The notes beneath the pieces are model-generated. The model was given only the letters and a program-made list of their open reading frames with translations, did no database searches and had not been told where the DNA came from. The position numbers were made by a program, and so were the translations under genes. From Alphaproteobacteria bacterium (GTDB lineage: Bacteria; Pseudomonadota; Alphaproteobacteria; Ferrovibrionales; Ferrovibrionaceae), in assembly GCA_026126165.1 (NCBI GenBank), contig JAHCJR010000030.1, positions 1 to 33,314 of the forward strand: a DNA stretch of 33,314 nucleotides, written 5' to 3'. Positions 1 through 7,251 of this stretch are shown piece after piece. Every line of letters begins with the position of its first letter. Within the stretch, counting starts at the first letter, position 1.

Positions 1-91
1 ACTGGAAGATATAGCTGATCCGGTCGGGGCAGGCAACGAGCCTTTCTGCGCCGGCGCCGGCGGCCTTGCCATCCGCCGCGCCACGGGCCAT
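1..91 (-). CDS. possible 5' end of an unidentified gene running off the window
   Basis: An open frame on the minus strand starts at an ATG at 91-89 and stays open to the window edge, giving about 30 residues ending in ...LVACPDRISYIFQ. The composition looks more protein-like than the alternative frames. I see no good ribosome binding site and do not recognise the family. It would be divergent from the DUF1476 gene. The sequence between 92 and 180 shows nothing I can name. The call rests only on frame appearance and could be chance. Confidence 0.25.
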   Translation of the reverse strand, partial: MARGAADGKAAGAGAERLVACPDRISYIFQ

Positions 92-180
92 ATGCAGTTG
101 GTCCGGATTGATCCGCCGGGCCCGCCGGGCTATGCCTGTGGCGGAACCACATCCCTCAGACGCAGCCTGGCGAGAGGCCC

Positions 181-504
181 ATGACCACTTTCGACGACCG
201 CGAAAAAGGCTTCGAGAACAAGTTCATTCACGACCAGGAACTGCAGTTCAAGGTCTATGCCCGCCGCAACAAGCTGCTCGGCCTCTGGGCGGCGGAACAG
301 ATGGGCCTGACCGGCGCCCAGGCGGACGCTTATGCGCGCGAGGTGGTCTCGGCCGATTTCGAGGAGGCGGGCGACGAGGACGTCTTCCGCAAGGTCCACA
401 AGGATCTGCGCGCGAAGGGCGCCAGCGTCGACGAGAAGGGCCTGCGCAAGGCCATGACGGAGCTTCTGGCCAAGGCCAAGCAGCAGATCGAAAAGGAAGG
501 CTGA
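181..504 (+). CDS. DUF1476 protein, ATP synthase zeta-subunit-type inhibitor
   Basis: This 107-aa soluble, highly charged protein starts MTTFDDREKGFENKF and carries the family core YARRNKLLGLWAAE near residues 24-37. DUF1476 proteins are almost confined to alphaproteobacteria. The Paracoccus member is the zeta subunit, which inserts its N-terminus into F1 and blocks ATP hydrolysis. Length and N-terminus match the family, so a role in restraining reverse F1Fo activity is likely by homology. In related genomes the gene commonly lies next to purine genes, and purB is close by here. It ends facing the opposite-strand gene at 518 with a small inverted repeat between them. Confidence 0.9.
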   Translation: MTTFDDREKGFENKFIHDQELQFKVYARRNKLLGLWAAEQMGLTGAQADAYAREVVSADFEEAGDEDVFRKVHKDLRAKGASVDEKGLRKAMTELLAKAKQQIEKEG

Positions 505-509
505 CCGCC

Positions 510-528
510 GCGAGGCGTTACGCCTCGC
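510..528. terminator. convergent inverted repeat, possible bidirectional terminator
   Basis: GCGAGGCG at 510-517 and CGCCTCGC at 521-528 form a perfect 8-bp stem around a 3-nt loop. The loop is itself the TAA stop of the minus-strand gene. It sits between two convergent genes. Neither side has a clear T tract, so it may stop transcription weakly or simply protect 3' ends. Confidence 0.4.
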
Positions 529-895
529 CGGTTTCCGGATCGGCGGGCGGGCGTATCTCTTCGAGGATCGAGGTGCCCTCGGCGCCGTCGCCGCAGGTCC
601 AGCGCCAGCGCTCGTGCAGGCGCAGCCGCCCGTCGGGCAGGATTTCCGGTCGCGTCCGGCAGGTGCCGGTCATCAGTTCGCCGGCTGCCGTGACATGCTG
701 GTAGCGCATGTCGAGGCCGCCATCCTCGTCGACCCGGGCGATGATCTGCCCATGGTGGATGCCGCCGCCCTCGTAGACGCCGACCACGAGATCGCCCGCC
801 TGGCGGTAATGGAAGAGCGTGTCCGCGCTTACCTGCCCGCCGGCGGAGTTGGCGAGGGCGCGGAACATGCGCCGGTCGTAATTGACCTTTGCCAT
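518..895 (-). CDS. small conserved protein of the family often labelled 'N-acetylglutamate synthase'
   Basis: This 125-aa soluble protein contains NYDRRMFRALANSAGG near the start, then VSADTLFHYRQAGDLV, and ends with a SILEEI motif near residue 114. That pattern (F-Y-Q-G, then DMRYQHV, GELMTG, RLHERWRWTCGD) matches a short bacterial family that databases often call N-acetylglutamate synthase. No acetyltransferase fold is evident, so I regard the name as unproven. The ATG at 895 was chosen because it begins the conserved MAKVNYDRR. A longer upstream frame would run into purB. The gene lies 4 bp after the purB stop codon and is probably cotranscribed with it. Confidence 0.75.
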   Translation of the reverse strand: MAKVNYDRRMFRALANSAGGQVSADTLFHYRQAGDLVVGVYEGGGIHHGQIIARVDEDGGLDMRYQHVTAAGELMTGTCRTRPEILPDGRLRLHERWRWTCGDGAEGTSILEEIRPPADPETGEA

Positions 896-899
896 CGCC

Positions 900-2198
900 T
901 CACGCCTCGCCGAAGACCCGGCGGAAGATGGTGTCGACATGGCGGGTGTGATGGTCGAGGTCGAACAGGCCGGCGATGGCCTTTGCATCCAGCGCCCGGC
1001 TCACCTCCGGATCGGCGGCGAGCAGCGCCTGGAAATCCGCCCCCTCCCGCCAGACCTTCATCGCATGCTTCTGCACCAGGCGATAGGCATCCTCGCGGCC
1101 GATGCCCGCCTGGGTGAGGGCCAGCAGCACGCGCTGGGAATGGACGAGCCCGCCCAGCCGGTCGAGGTTGCGGCGCATGTTCTCCGGATAGACCACCAGC
1201 TTCTCGACCACGCCCGCCAGCCTGCGCAGCGCGAAGTCGAGATGGATGGTGGCATCCGGCGCGATGCCGCGCTCGACCGAGGAATGGGAAATGTCGCGCT
1301 CGTGCCACAGCGCGACATTCTCGAGCGCCGGCACGACCGCCGAGCGGACGAGGCGGGCGAGCCCGGTCAGGTTCTCGGTCAGCACCGGATTGCGCTTGTG
1401 CGGCATGGCCGAGGAGCCCTTCTGCCCGGGCGCGAAATATTCCTCCGCCTCCAGCACCTCGGTGCGCTGCAGGTGGCGGAACTCGGTGGCCAGCCGCTCG
1501 ACCGAGGAGGCGATCACCGCGAGGCAGGCGAAGAAGGCCGCGTGGCGGTCGCGCGGGATGATCTGGGTCGAGATCGGCTCGACCGCGAGGCCGAGTTTCG
1601 CCGCCACGTGCGCCTCGACGCGCGGGTCGATCTGGGCGAAGGTGCCGACCGCGCCGGAAATCGCGCAAGTGGCGATCTCGCGCCGCGCCGCCGTGAGCCG
1701 CTCGCGCGCCCGCTGGAACTCGGCATGGGCATAGGCCATCTTCAGGCCGAAAGTGACCGGCTCGGCATGGATGCCGTGGCTGCGCCCGACGCAGACGGTG
1801 AACTTGTGCTCGAAGGCGCGCCGCTTGAGCGCCGCCAGCACCAGATCGATATCCTCGAGCAGCAGGTCGGAGGCGCGCGCGAGCTGCACCGCGAGGCAGG
1901 TATCGAGCACGTCGGAGGAGGTCATGCCCTGGTGCACGAAGCGTGCCTCGGGGCCGACATGCTCGGCGAGGTTGGTCAGGAAGGCGATGACATCATGGCG
2001 CGTTTCGCGCTCGATCTCGTCGATGCGCGCCACCTCGAAAGCGCCGCGCTCCCAGACCGCCCGCGCGGCCTCGCGCGGGATGACGCCCAGTTCGGCCTGC
2101 GCATCGCAGGCATGCGCCTCGATCTCGAACCAGATGCGGAATCGGGTCTCGGGTTCCCAGATGGCGGCCATCTCGGGACGCGTATAGCGCGGAATCAT
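900..2198 (-). CDS. purB: adenylosuccinate lyase
   Basis: The 432-aa product begins MIPRYTRPEMAAIW, the usual PurB N-terminus. It has the fumarase/aspartase superfamily signature GSSAMPHKRNP at about 261-271 with the catalytic loop serine, RSHGIHAEP near 139-147 with the histidine, and GMTSSDVLDT near 91-100. It acts twice in purine synthesis: SAICAR to AICAR plus fumarate, and adenylosuccinate to AMP plus fumarate. The frame extends 97 codons further upstream without family similarity, so the ATG at 2198 is preferred. Length is normal and no key residue is missing. A small gene follows after 4 bp. Confidence 0.97.
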   Translation of the reverse strand: MIPRYTRPEMAAIWEPETRFRIWFEIEAHACDAQAELGVIPREAARAVWERGAFEVARIDEIERETRHDVIAFLTNLAEHVGPEARFVHQGMTSSDVLDTCLAVQLARASDLLLEDIDLVLAALKRRAFEHKFTVCVGRSHGIHAEPVTFGLKMAYAHAEFQRARERLTAARREIATCAISGAVGTFAQIDPRVEAHVAAKLGLAVEPISTQIIPRDRHAAFFACLAVIASSVERLATEFRHLQRTEVLEAEEYFAPGQKGSSAMPHKRNPVLTENLTGLARLVRSAVVPALENVALWHERDISHSSVERGIAPDATIHLDFALRRLAGVVEKLVVYPENMRRNLDRLGGLVHSQRVLLALTQAGIGREDAYRLVQKHAMKVWREGADFQALLAADPEVSRALDAKAIAGLFDLDHHTRHVDTIFRRVFGEA

Positions 2199-2232
2199 TG
2201 GCGTCTTTGCCCTCGGCTTGCGATGCGCGGGG

Positions 2233-2261
2233 ACCATACCGCTCCCCGGGCGGCGGGGCAA
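2233..2261 (-). promoter_or_regulatory. possible sigma-70 promoter for purB
   Basis: On the minus strand TTGCCC (2261-2256) and TATGGT (2238-2233) are separated by 17 bp. The predicted start lies about 30 nt before the purB ATG. The -35 box is poor, so this is only a plausible match in the right place. Confidence 0.35.
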
Positions 2262-2310
2262 CGCGGCCTTCAAGACTTGCTGATGACGCAGGGAGGGGAC
2301 ATGGAACCTA

Positions 2311-2347
2311 TTGCTAAATCCATGACCGGGCTTAGAATCCCGGTCAT
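2311..2347 (+). promoter_or_regulatory. promoter with operator-like inverted repeat around the -10 box
   Basis: TTGCTA (2311-2316) and TAGAAT (2333-2338) are 16 bp apart, with a predicted start near 2345, about 30 nt before the 68-aa gene. A perfect 9-bp inverted repeat, ATGACCGGG (2322-2330) and CCCGGTCAT (2339-2347), brackets the -10 box with an 8-bp centre. This is the geometry expected of a dimeric repressor site. Which regulator binds is not visible here. Confidence 0.5.
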
Positions 2348-2375
2348 TCAACCGCGCCACTAGCTGCGTCGTGCC

Positions 2376-2582
2376 ATGTCCAAGCTGACCGTCAATGATA
2401 TCATTCCGGGGCTGCGCCTCGAGCAACCGCCGGGCAGTTTCTGGAAGGTCGCCCGGCTGATCAATTTCCCGGGCGAGAAGATCCCTCACGTCCAGGTTGT
2501 GAACGAGCGCGATCCGAGCCGCGTCAAGACCGTCTCCATCAACGCCGTCCTCGATTCGAGCCTGTTCCGCCGCGCCGGCTGA
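2376..2582 (+). CDS. small conserved hypothetical protein, 68 aa
   Basis: A 68-aa basic soluble protein, MSKLTVNDIIPGLRLE..., with a mixed hydrophobic pattern that suggests a small beta-rich domain. It has no signal peptide, membrane segment or cysteine. I do not recognise the family. Coding is supported by its own promoter-like sequence just upstream, a compact protein-like composition and its fit between purB and radC. No strong ribosome binding site precedes the ATG. It is divergent from purB and convergent with radC. Confidence 0.7.
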   Translation: MSKLTVNDIIPGLRLEQPPGSFWKVARLINFPGEKIPHVQVVNERDPSRVKTVSINAVLDSSLFRRAG

Positions 2583-2611
2583 CCGGCCGCCCGGGCGCCG
2601 ATCCCATCCCG

Positions 2612-3292
2612 TCAGATCAGGCCCAGCCCCTTGAGGCTGGCATGCTGGCCGCGTCCGATCACCAGATGATCGTGCAGCGCGATGCCGACCGCGCGCGCCG
2701 CGTCGCGCACCGCCCGCGTCATGTCGATATCGGCCTTGGAGGGCGTCGGGTCGCCCGAGGGATGGTTGTGCACCATGATGATGGCCGAGGCACCGAGTTC
2801 GAGGGCGCGGCGCACCACCTCGCGCGGATAGACCGGGGTATGGTCGATGGTGCCCTTCTGTTGCGCCTCGTCCAGGATCAGCCGGTTCTTGCGGTCGAGA
2901 AAGAGCAGGCGGAATTCCTCGCTCGTCGCGTGCCCGAGAGCGAGCTGGCAGTAATCGAGAAGCTGCTGCCAGGAGGAGATGACGGGCTGGCTCGCCACCT
3001 CCGCCCGGGCGAGGCGGATCGCCGCCTCGCGCACGGCGCGCAGGCTGGCGCGCACCGCGTCGCTGTCGGCCCCCGCCACTTCGCGTATCCGCGCCGGCTC
3101 CGCATGCAGCACGCCGGCGAGGCCCCGGAAATGCGCGAGCAGGCGCTTGGCCAAAGGTTTGGTGTCGCCGCGCGGATTGGCGGCGAAGAGCAGCAGCTCC
3201 AGCAACTCGTAGTCCGGCAGGGTCTCGGGCGCGGCCAGGAAGCGCTGGCGCAGGCGGGCGCGGTGTCCCTGCCCGTCCGGCGCCCCGCTCAC
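2612..3292 (-). CDS. radC: RadC family JAMM/MPN-domain protein
   Basis: A 226-aa protein with an N-terminal helix-hairpin-helix-like region (about 1-95) and a C-terminal MPN domain. The JAMM metal motif HNHPSGDPTPSKAD places zinc ligands at H175, H177 and D188. RadC proteins are predicted metal-dependent hydrolases or nucleic-acid-associated proteins. The old link to DNA repair in E. coli is not considered secure. The start is GTG at 3292, and its GTGA overlaps the stop of the upstream YHS gene by 4 bp, indicating translational coupling. Length is normal for the family. Confidence 0.93.
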   Translation of the reverse strand: MSGAPDGQGHRARLRQRFLAAPETLPDYELLELLLFAANPRGDTKPLAKRLLAHFRGLAGVLHAEPARIREVAGADSDAVRASLRAVREAAIRLARAEVASQPVISSWQQLLDYCQLALGHATSEEFRLLFLDRKNRLILDEAQQKGTIDHTPVYPREVVRRALELGASAIIMVHNHPSGDPTPSKADIDMTRAVRDAARAVGIALHDHLVIGRGQHASLKGLGLI

Positions 3293-3759
3293 TGCTTGGA
3301 CTTCTTGACCTCCGGCCAGCGCTGGTCCGCCTTGGCGATGTAGCCGGGGATGTCGCCGCTCCAGCGCTTCTGCACCGACTGGTCGTAATTCAGGTAGAGC
3401 TTGCCATCGACGATCTTCCAGGCATCGGGTTCGGTTTTGACCGCGTAGCCCTGGGTCACGCCATAGGCGCAGAAGCCGCCATATTGCGGCGCGTAGCGCT
3501 CCGGCGCGGCGGCGAACTGGTCGCGGTTGGCGGCGGATGCGAAGCGCCAGGTGGCGCCGCGCCAGGCATGGCTGAACTCCGCGCGGCCCGTGACCGGCTT
3601 GCCGTCCGAGAAAGAGGCGACCGGATCGTAGCCGTTGATGGCGACGCCGCCGGTGGCGAAAACCGGGTCCTCGGCCGCGAAGGCGCTCCGCGCCATCGTG
3701 ACCGAGGCGAGGGGCGCGAAGGCGAGGGCGGCGAGCACGAGGGCGATAGCGATGCGCAT
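3289..3759 (-). CDS. exported YHS-domain protein
   Basis: A 156-aa protein beginning with a hydrophobic signal peptide (about residues 1-28, cleavage likely after a SAFA motif). A YHS-like domain follows, recognisable from AINGYDPVASF, the aromatic-rich WRFASAANRDQFAAAPERYAPQYGGFCAYG stretch and a C-terminal VDGKLYLNYD segment. Such proteins are usually periplasmic, and YHS domains are thought to bind metal or a small ligand, although no function is assigned to this class. It is the first gene of an overlapping pair with radC. The ATG at 3759 was chosen because it starts the signal peptide; the frame upstream is the shadow of map. Confidence 0.85.
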   Translation of the reverse strand: MRIAIALVLAALAFAPLASVTMARSAFAAEDPVFATGGVAINGYDPVASFSDGKPVTGRAEFSHAWRGATWRFASAANRDQFAAAPERYAPQYGGFCAYGVTQGYAVKTEPDAWKIVDGKLYLNYDQSVQKRWSGDIPGYIAKADQRWPEVKKSKQ

Positions 3760-3860
3760 GGCGGTACTCCTGGCGAATGTCTCCCTGTCCCGTGAATCTA
3801 GGGAGATGGCGCGGGCCGGAAAGTTCAATTTCCCGTGAAGAGCCGTGTCCGGCGGCGGGA

Positions 3861-4688
3861 TCAGGCGGCGTAGGGCGGCTGGTGCAGGCCGGCGGGCGAT
3901 ATGGTGAAGATCTCGCAGCCGCTGGCGGTGACGCCGACCGAATGCTCGAACTGGGCGGAGAGGGAGCGGTCCTTGGTCACCGCCGTCCAGCCGTCGTCGA
4001 GCAGCTTCACCTGCCACTTGCCCTGGTTGATCATAGGCTCGACGGTGAAGAACATGCCTTCCTTGAGCACCACGCCGGTGCCCGGCTCGCCGTAATGCAG
4101 GATGTTGGGCGCGTCGTGGAAGATCCGGCCGAGGCCGTGGCCGCAGAAATCCCGCACCACGGAATAGCGCTGGCGCTCCGCGATCTGCTGGATGGCATGG
4201 CCGATATCGCCGGTGGTGGCGCCGGGGCGGATCGCTTCGATCCCGGCCATCATCGCCTCGTAGGTGACGGCGCAGAGCCTGGACGCCTTCACGCCCACAT
4301 CGCCGACGAAGAACATGCGGCTGGTGTCGCCGTGCCATTCGTCGAGAATGACGGTCACGTCGATATTCACGATATCGCCGTTCTGCAGCACCTTCCGTTC
4401 GTCCGGGATGCCATGGCAGACGACGTGATTGACCGAGGTGCAGATGGATTTCGGGTAGCCGCGATAGCCGAGCGGGGCCGGCACGGCGCCATGGCCGACG
4501 ATGTAGTCGTGGCAGAGCCGGTCGAGCGTCGCCGTGCTGACGCCGGGTTTGACATGAGGCGTGATGAAATCGAGGGTCGCCGCCGCCAGCCGGCCGGCCC
4601 GGCGCATGCCCTCGAAGTCGGCCGCGTCATGCAGCTTGATGCGCGCATCGAAGCGCGGGGCCGTGCGGGCCGTGCCGGTCTCGGTCAT
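3861..4688 (-). CDS. map: methionine aminopeptidase, type I
   Basis: The 275-aa protein has all five metal ligands in family order: D110, D121, H184, E217 and E248. Their spacing matches E. coli Map with a constant offset of 13, caused by a slightly longer N-terminus. The histidine in YIVGHGAVPAPLGYRGYPKS is also present. It removes the initiator methionine from nascent proteins in the cytoplasm. sfsA lies just upstream on the same strand with 21 bp between them, so the two are probably transcribed together. Confidence 0.97.
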   Translation of the reverse strand: MTETGTARTAPRFDARIKLHDAADFEGMRRAGRLAAATLDFITPHVKPGVSTATLDRLCHDYIVGHGAVPAPLGYRGYPKSICTSVNHVVCHGIPDERKVLQNGDIVNIDVTVILDEWHGDTSRMFFVGDVGVKASRLCAVTYEAMMAGIEAIRPGATTGDIGHAIQQIAERQRYSVVRDFCGHGLGRIFHDAPNILHYGEPGTGVVLKEGMFFTVEPMINQGKWQVKLLDDGWTAVTKDRSLSAQFEHSVGVTASGCEIFTISPAGLHQPPYAA

Positions 4689-4709
4689 TGCTCCTGCCTC
4701 CGCCCGCCG

Positions 4710-5426
4710 CTATTCCGGCCCGAGAAAGGCCAGTTTCCGGCGGACCGCGATTTCCGCGCGCGTTATAGCACAATCATAGCAAAGAATTTCAACCCCGTGG
4801 CCGATGGCGCGCGCCAGGGCCTCGGCATAGGCCGGGTCGATGTCGGCGGCGACGCGCAAACGCGCGCAATCCATGCGCTGGACCAGGAACAGCATCACCG
4901 CCCGGCCGCCGGCGCGGGCGATATCGCCCAGTTCCGCCAGATGCTTGGCCCCGCGCGCGGTGACGCAGTCCGGGAATTCGGCGAGCCCCGGCCGGTCGGC
5001 ATCGCGTTTCAGGTGCACGTTCTTGACCTCGACATGGCAGTCCGGCCGGCCGGGGCCTTCGAGCAGCAGGTCGATGCGCGAATTGCGGCCATAGGGTACT
5101 TCGCGGCGCAGGCTCGCATAGCCGGCCAGTTCCGGGATGCGGCCCTCGGCGATCGCTTCCGCCACCAGGCGGTTGGGATGGCTGGTATTGATGCCGACCA
5201 GTCCGCCATCCACCTCGGCCAGTTCCCAGCTCCAGGCGAGCTTCCGCCCCGGTCCGCCGGCCGGCGAGAGATGGATGCGCGTGCCCGGCGCGGCGAGGCC
5301 GAGCATGGCCCCGGGGTTGGCGCAATGGGCGGTCGCGATCTCGCCGCCCGCCAGTTCCACATCGGCGAGGAAGCGCTTGTAGCGGCGCAGCAGACGCGCC
5401 GCGACCAGGGGTTTGGGAAAGTGCAT
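4710..5426 (-). CDS. sfsA: SfsA family sugar-fermentation stimulation/DNA-binding protein
   Basis: The 238-aa protein begins [23 protein letters not shown] and contains the family hallmarks [12 protein letters not shown] (about 33-44), NRLVAEAI, the nuclease-like [16 protein letters not shown] segment (about 119-140) and [13 protein letters not shown]. SfsA was first linked to maltose metabolism in E. coli, and structures show an OB-like N-terminus joined to a PD-(D/E)XK nuclease-like domain. Its exact job is unsettled. The ATG at 5426 is preferred over an upstream start because conserved sequence begins there. It lies just upstream of map and is divergent from the next gene. Confidence 0.94.
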   Translation of the reverse strand: MHFPKPLVAARLLRRYKRFLADVELAGGEIATAHCANPGAMLGLAAPGTRIHLSPAGGPGRKLAWSWELAEVDGGLVGINTSHPNRLVAEAIAEGRIPELAGYASLRREVPYGRNSRIDLLLEGPGRPDCHVEVKNVHLKRDADRPGLAEFPDCVTARGAKHLAELGDIARAGGRAVMLFLVQRMDCARLRVAADIDPAYAEALARAIGHGVEILCYDCAITRAEIAVRRKLAFLGPE

Positions 5427-5549
5427 GGCAATCCTTCGGGCCGGGCGGGCAGGGTAGGGCGGCCGGGTGGCGGCCGGCAAGCGGCGGCTTCCGGCGCGCC
5501 GGACAAACCGCTATAAGTCTCTGCCCGGAAGCCAGTTCCCCGTGCCGCA

Positions 5550-6314
5550 ATGCCCGAGCCAGAGAAGATCGTGACCGCCTGCATGCTGGTGATCGGCAAC
5601 GAGATTCTCTCGGGGCGCACGCGCGATGCCAACCTTGCCTGGATCGCGCCGCAGCTCAACGACATGGGCATCCGCCTGATGGAGGCGCGCTTCATCCCCG
5701 ATATCGACGAGGTGATCGTGGCGAGCGTGAACGAGGTGCGCGCCCGCCACGACTATGTCTTCACCTCGGGCGGCATCGGGCCGACCCACGACGACATCAC
5801 GGCGGATGCCATCGCCCGGGCCTTCGGCGTCGGCATCGATGTCGATCCGCGGGCGCGGGCCATTCTCGAGGCGCATTATCCGCCGGGCGAGCTGACCGAG
5901 GCGCGGCTGCGCATGGCGCGCATTCCCTTTGGCGCCGAGCTGATCGACAACCCGGTCTCGCGCGCGCCGGGCTTTCGCATCGGCAATGTCTTCGTCATGG
6001 CCGGCGTGCCGGCGATCCTGCAGGCGATGTTCGGTTCGGTCCGCCACTTGCTGGTCGGCGGGCCGCGCCTGCTTTCGCACACGGTCAGCGGGCATGTGGC
6101 AGAGGGGAAGATCGCCGATGCCCTCCGCGCCATCCAGGACCGGCGGGGCGGGCGGCTCGAGGTCGGCTCCTACCCCTTCTACCGGGGCGGCAAGCCGGGC
6201 ACCTCGATCGTGCTGCGCGCCACCGATTCCGTCCTGCTCGCCGAGGCGGCGGAGGATGTGGTTGCCGCCATGCGCACCCTCGGCGTCGAACCGTTCGAAG
6301 TGAAGTCCGGCTGA
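5550..6314 (+). CDS. molybdopterin-binding protein, CinA N-terminal type
   Basis: A 254-aa protein with the MoaB/Mog fold at residues 1-170 (IGNEILSGRTRDANLAW, and FTSGGIGPTHDDITADA near 68-84), followed by a COG1058-type alpha/beta extension ending near 250. The C-terminal deamidase domain of full-length CinA is absent, which is normal for this subgroup. Such proteins bind or hydrolyse nucleotide-like ligands; several cleave FAD or ADP-ribose, but this member's substrate cannot be told from sequence. A TATAAG box at 5512-5517 lies upstream with a weak -35. The next gene starts 6 bp after its stop, suggesting cotranscription. Confidence 0.9.
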   Translation: MPEPEKIVTACMLVIGNEILSGRTRDANLAWIAPQLNDMGIRLMEARFIPDIDEVIVASVNEVRARHDYVFTSGGIGPTHDDITADAIARAFGVGIDVDPRARAILEAHYPPGELTEARLRMARIPFGAELIDNPVSRAPGFRIGNVFVMAGVPAILQAMFGSVRHLLVGGPRLLSHTVSGHVAEGKIADALRAIQDRRGGRLEVGSYPFYRGGKPGTSIVLRATDSVLLAEAAEDVVAAMRTLGVEPFEVKSG

Positions 6315-6320
6315 TTCGCC

Positions 6321-6653
6321 ATGATCCGTTCCCTGTTCCCCTCGATCCTCGTCGCCGGCCTGCTTTGCCTGGCCGGCACCGCCGCTCCCGCCATGGAGGG
6401 CGACGGCCGCCTGTTGCATCGCAACTGCCGCGCCGAAGCGCCGGCCGAGCAGCGCGCCTGCCTCGCGGCGCTTTCCCGGCAGATGGAGCGGATCGGCGAA
6501 AGCGACCGGGTCTGCCTGCCGAACGGCTATGAGATCGGACAGATTCGCGCCGCCCTGCTGGCCTGGGCGGAGGATCATCCGGACGAACTCGGCCTCAGCC
6601 TGCCGGCCCTGGTCCGGCGGGTGCTGGAGGATGAGTTTCCCTGTTCCGACTGA
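6321..6653 (+). CDS. secreted Rap1a/Tai-immunity-like small protein
   Basis: A 110-aa protein with a signal peptide (residues 1-24, ending GTAAPA). The mature part has four cysteines (in NCRAEA, RACLAA, RVCLPN and EFPCSD) and the tail pattern CLPNGYEIGQIRAALLAWAEDHP...LVRRVLEDEFPC. That tail resembles the Rap1a/Tai family, which in Serratia gives periplasmic immunity to type VI amidase effectors. Many alphaproteobacterial members stand alone with no effector, as here, so an immunity role is not supported by context. It follows the CinA-like gene closely. Confidence 0.75.
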   Translation: MIRSLFPSILVAGLLCLAGTAAPAMEGDGRLLHRNCRAEAPAEQRACLAALSRQMERIGESDRVCLPNGYEIGQIRAALLAWAEDHPDELGLSLPALVRRVLEDEFPCSD

Positions 6654-6668
6654 TCGGAACGCGGCGCG

Positions 6669-7085
6669 TCAGAAACCGCCGCGCCACCACCAGATTACGG
6701 CCGCCAGCATGCCGATGGCGGCGATCAACGCGGTCCAGCTCCGGCGTCGCACGGCGGATTCCGCGGGCGCGATCCGCAGCCGTTCCCGCCGCCTGCCCTC
6801 GCCGCGCCGCAGATCGCGCATGGCCGAGGCAAGCCAGCGCTCGAAGCTCGCATCGCCATTGCCCTGGTGGCCGGCATCGGTTTCCGCCGTCAGTTCCTGC
6901 AGATAGATGCGCGCCACCAGATGGCCGCCGATGGCCGCCCGCTGCAGCCAGTGCGCCGCCGCCTCCGCGTCGCGCTCCACCTCGATGCCACGGAAATAGC
7001 GGCGGCCCAACTCGAACTGCGCCTGCCGGTCGCCGGCTTCCGCCGCCACCGTCAGATCCTGCATGGTGCGCGCCCCGTCACTCAT
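6669..7085 (-). CDS. Sel1-repeat protein with C-terminal membrane anchor
   Basis: A 138-aa protein with about two Sel1-like repeats at residues 10-65 (AAEAGDRQAQFELGRRYFRG and AAHWLQRAAIGGHLVARIYL). A basic linker (about 88-115) leads to one hydrophobic segment at the C-terminus (SWTALIAAIGMLAAVIWWW). This topology predicts a tail-anchored inner membrane protein with the repeats in the cytoplasm, where Sel1 repeats normally mediate protein contacts. No partner is evident. It converges with the Rap1a-like gene, and I see no terminator between them. Confidence 0.75.
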   Translation of the reverse strand: MSDGARTMQDLTVAAEAGDRQAQFELGRRYFRGIEVERDAEAAAHWLQRAAIGGHLVARIYLQELTAETDAGHQGNGDASFERWLASAMRDLRRGEGRRRERLRIAPAESAVRRRSWTALIAAIGMLAAVIWWWRGGF

Positions 7086-7251
7086 CTGACGCCGCCTTTG
7101 CCCATTGGCTTCGCTAAAAATTGATCGTATGTGACGCGCGCTTCACTGAAAAGGGAGAAGCGCGTCATCGCGTTCAAATTTGATCATGCTGTGTCCGTCT
7201 TGCGTTTGTCCTAACGTCGAACGGCGGACAGTATCGTTTGGAGGGGACGGA

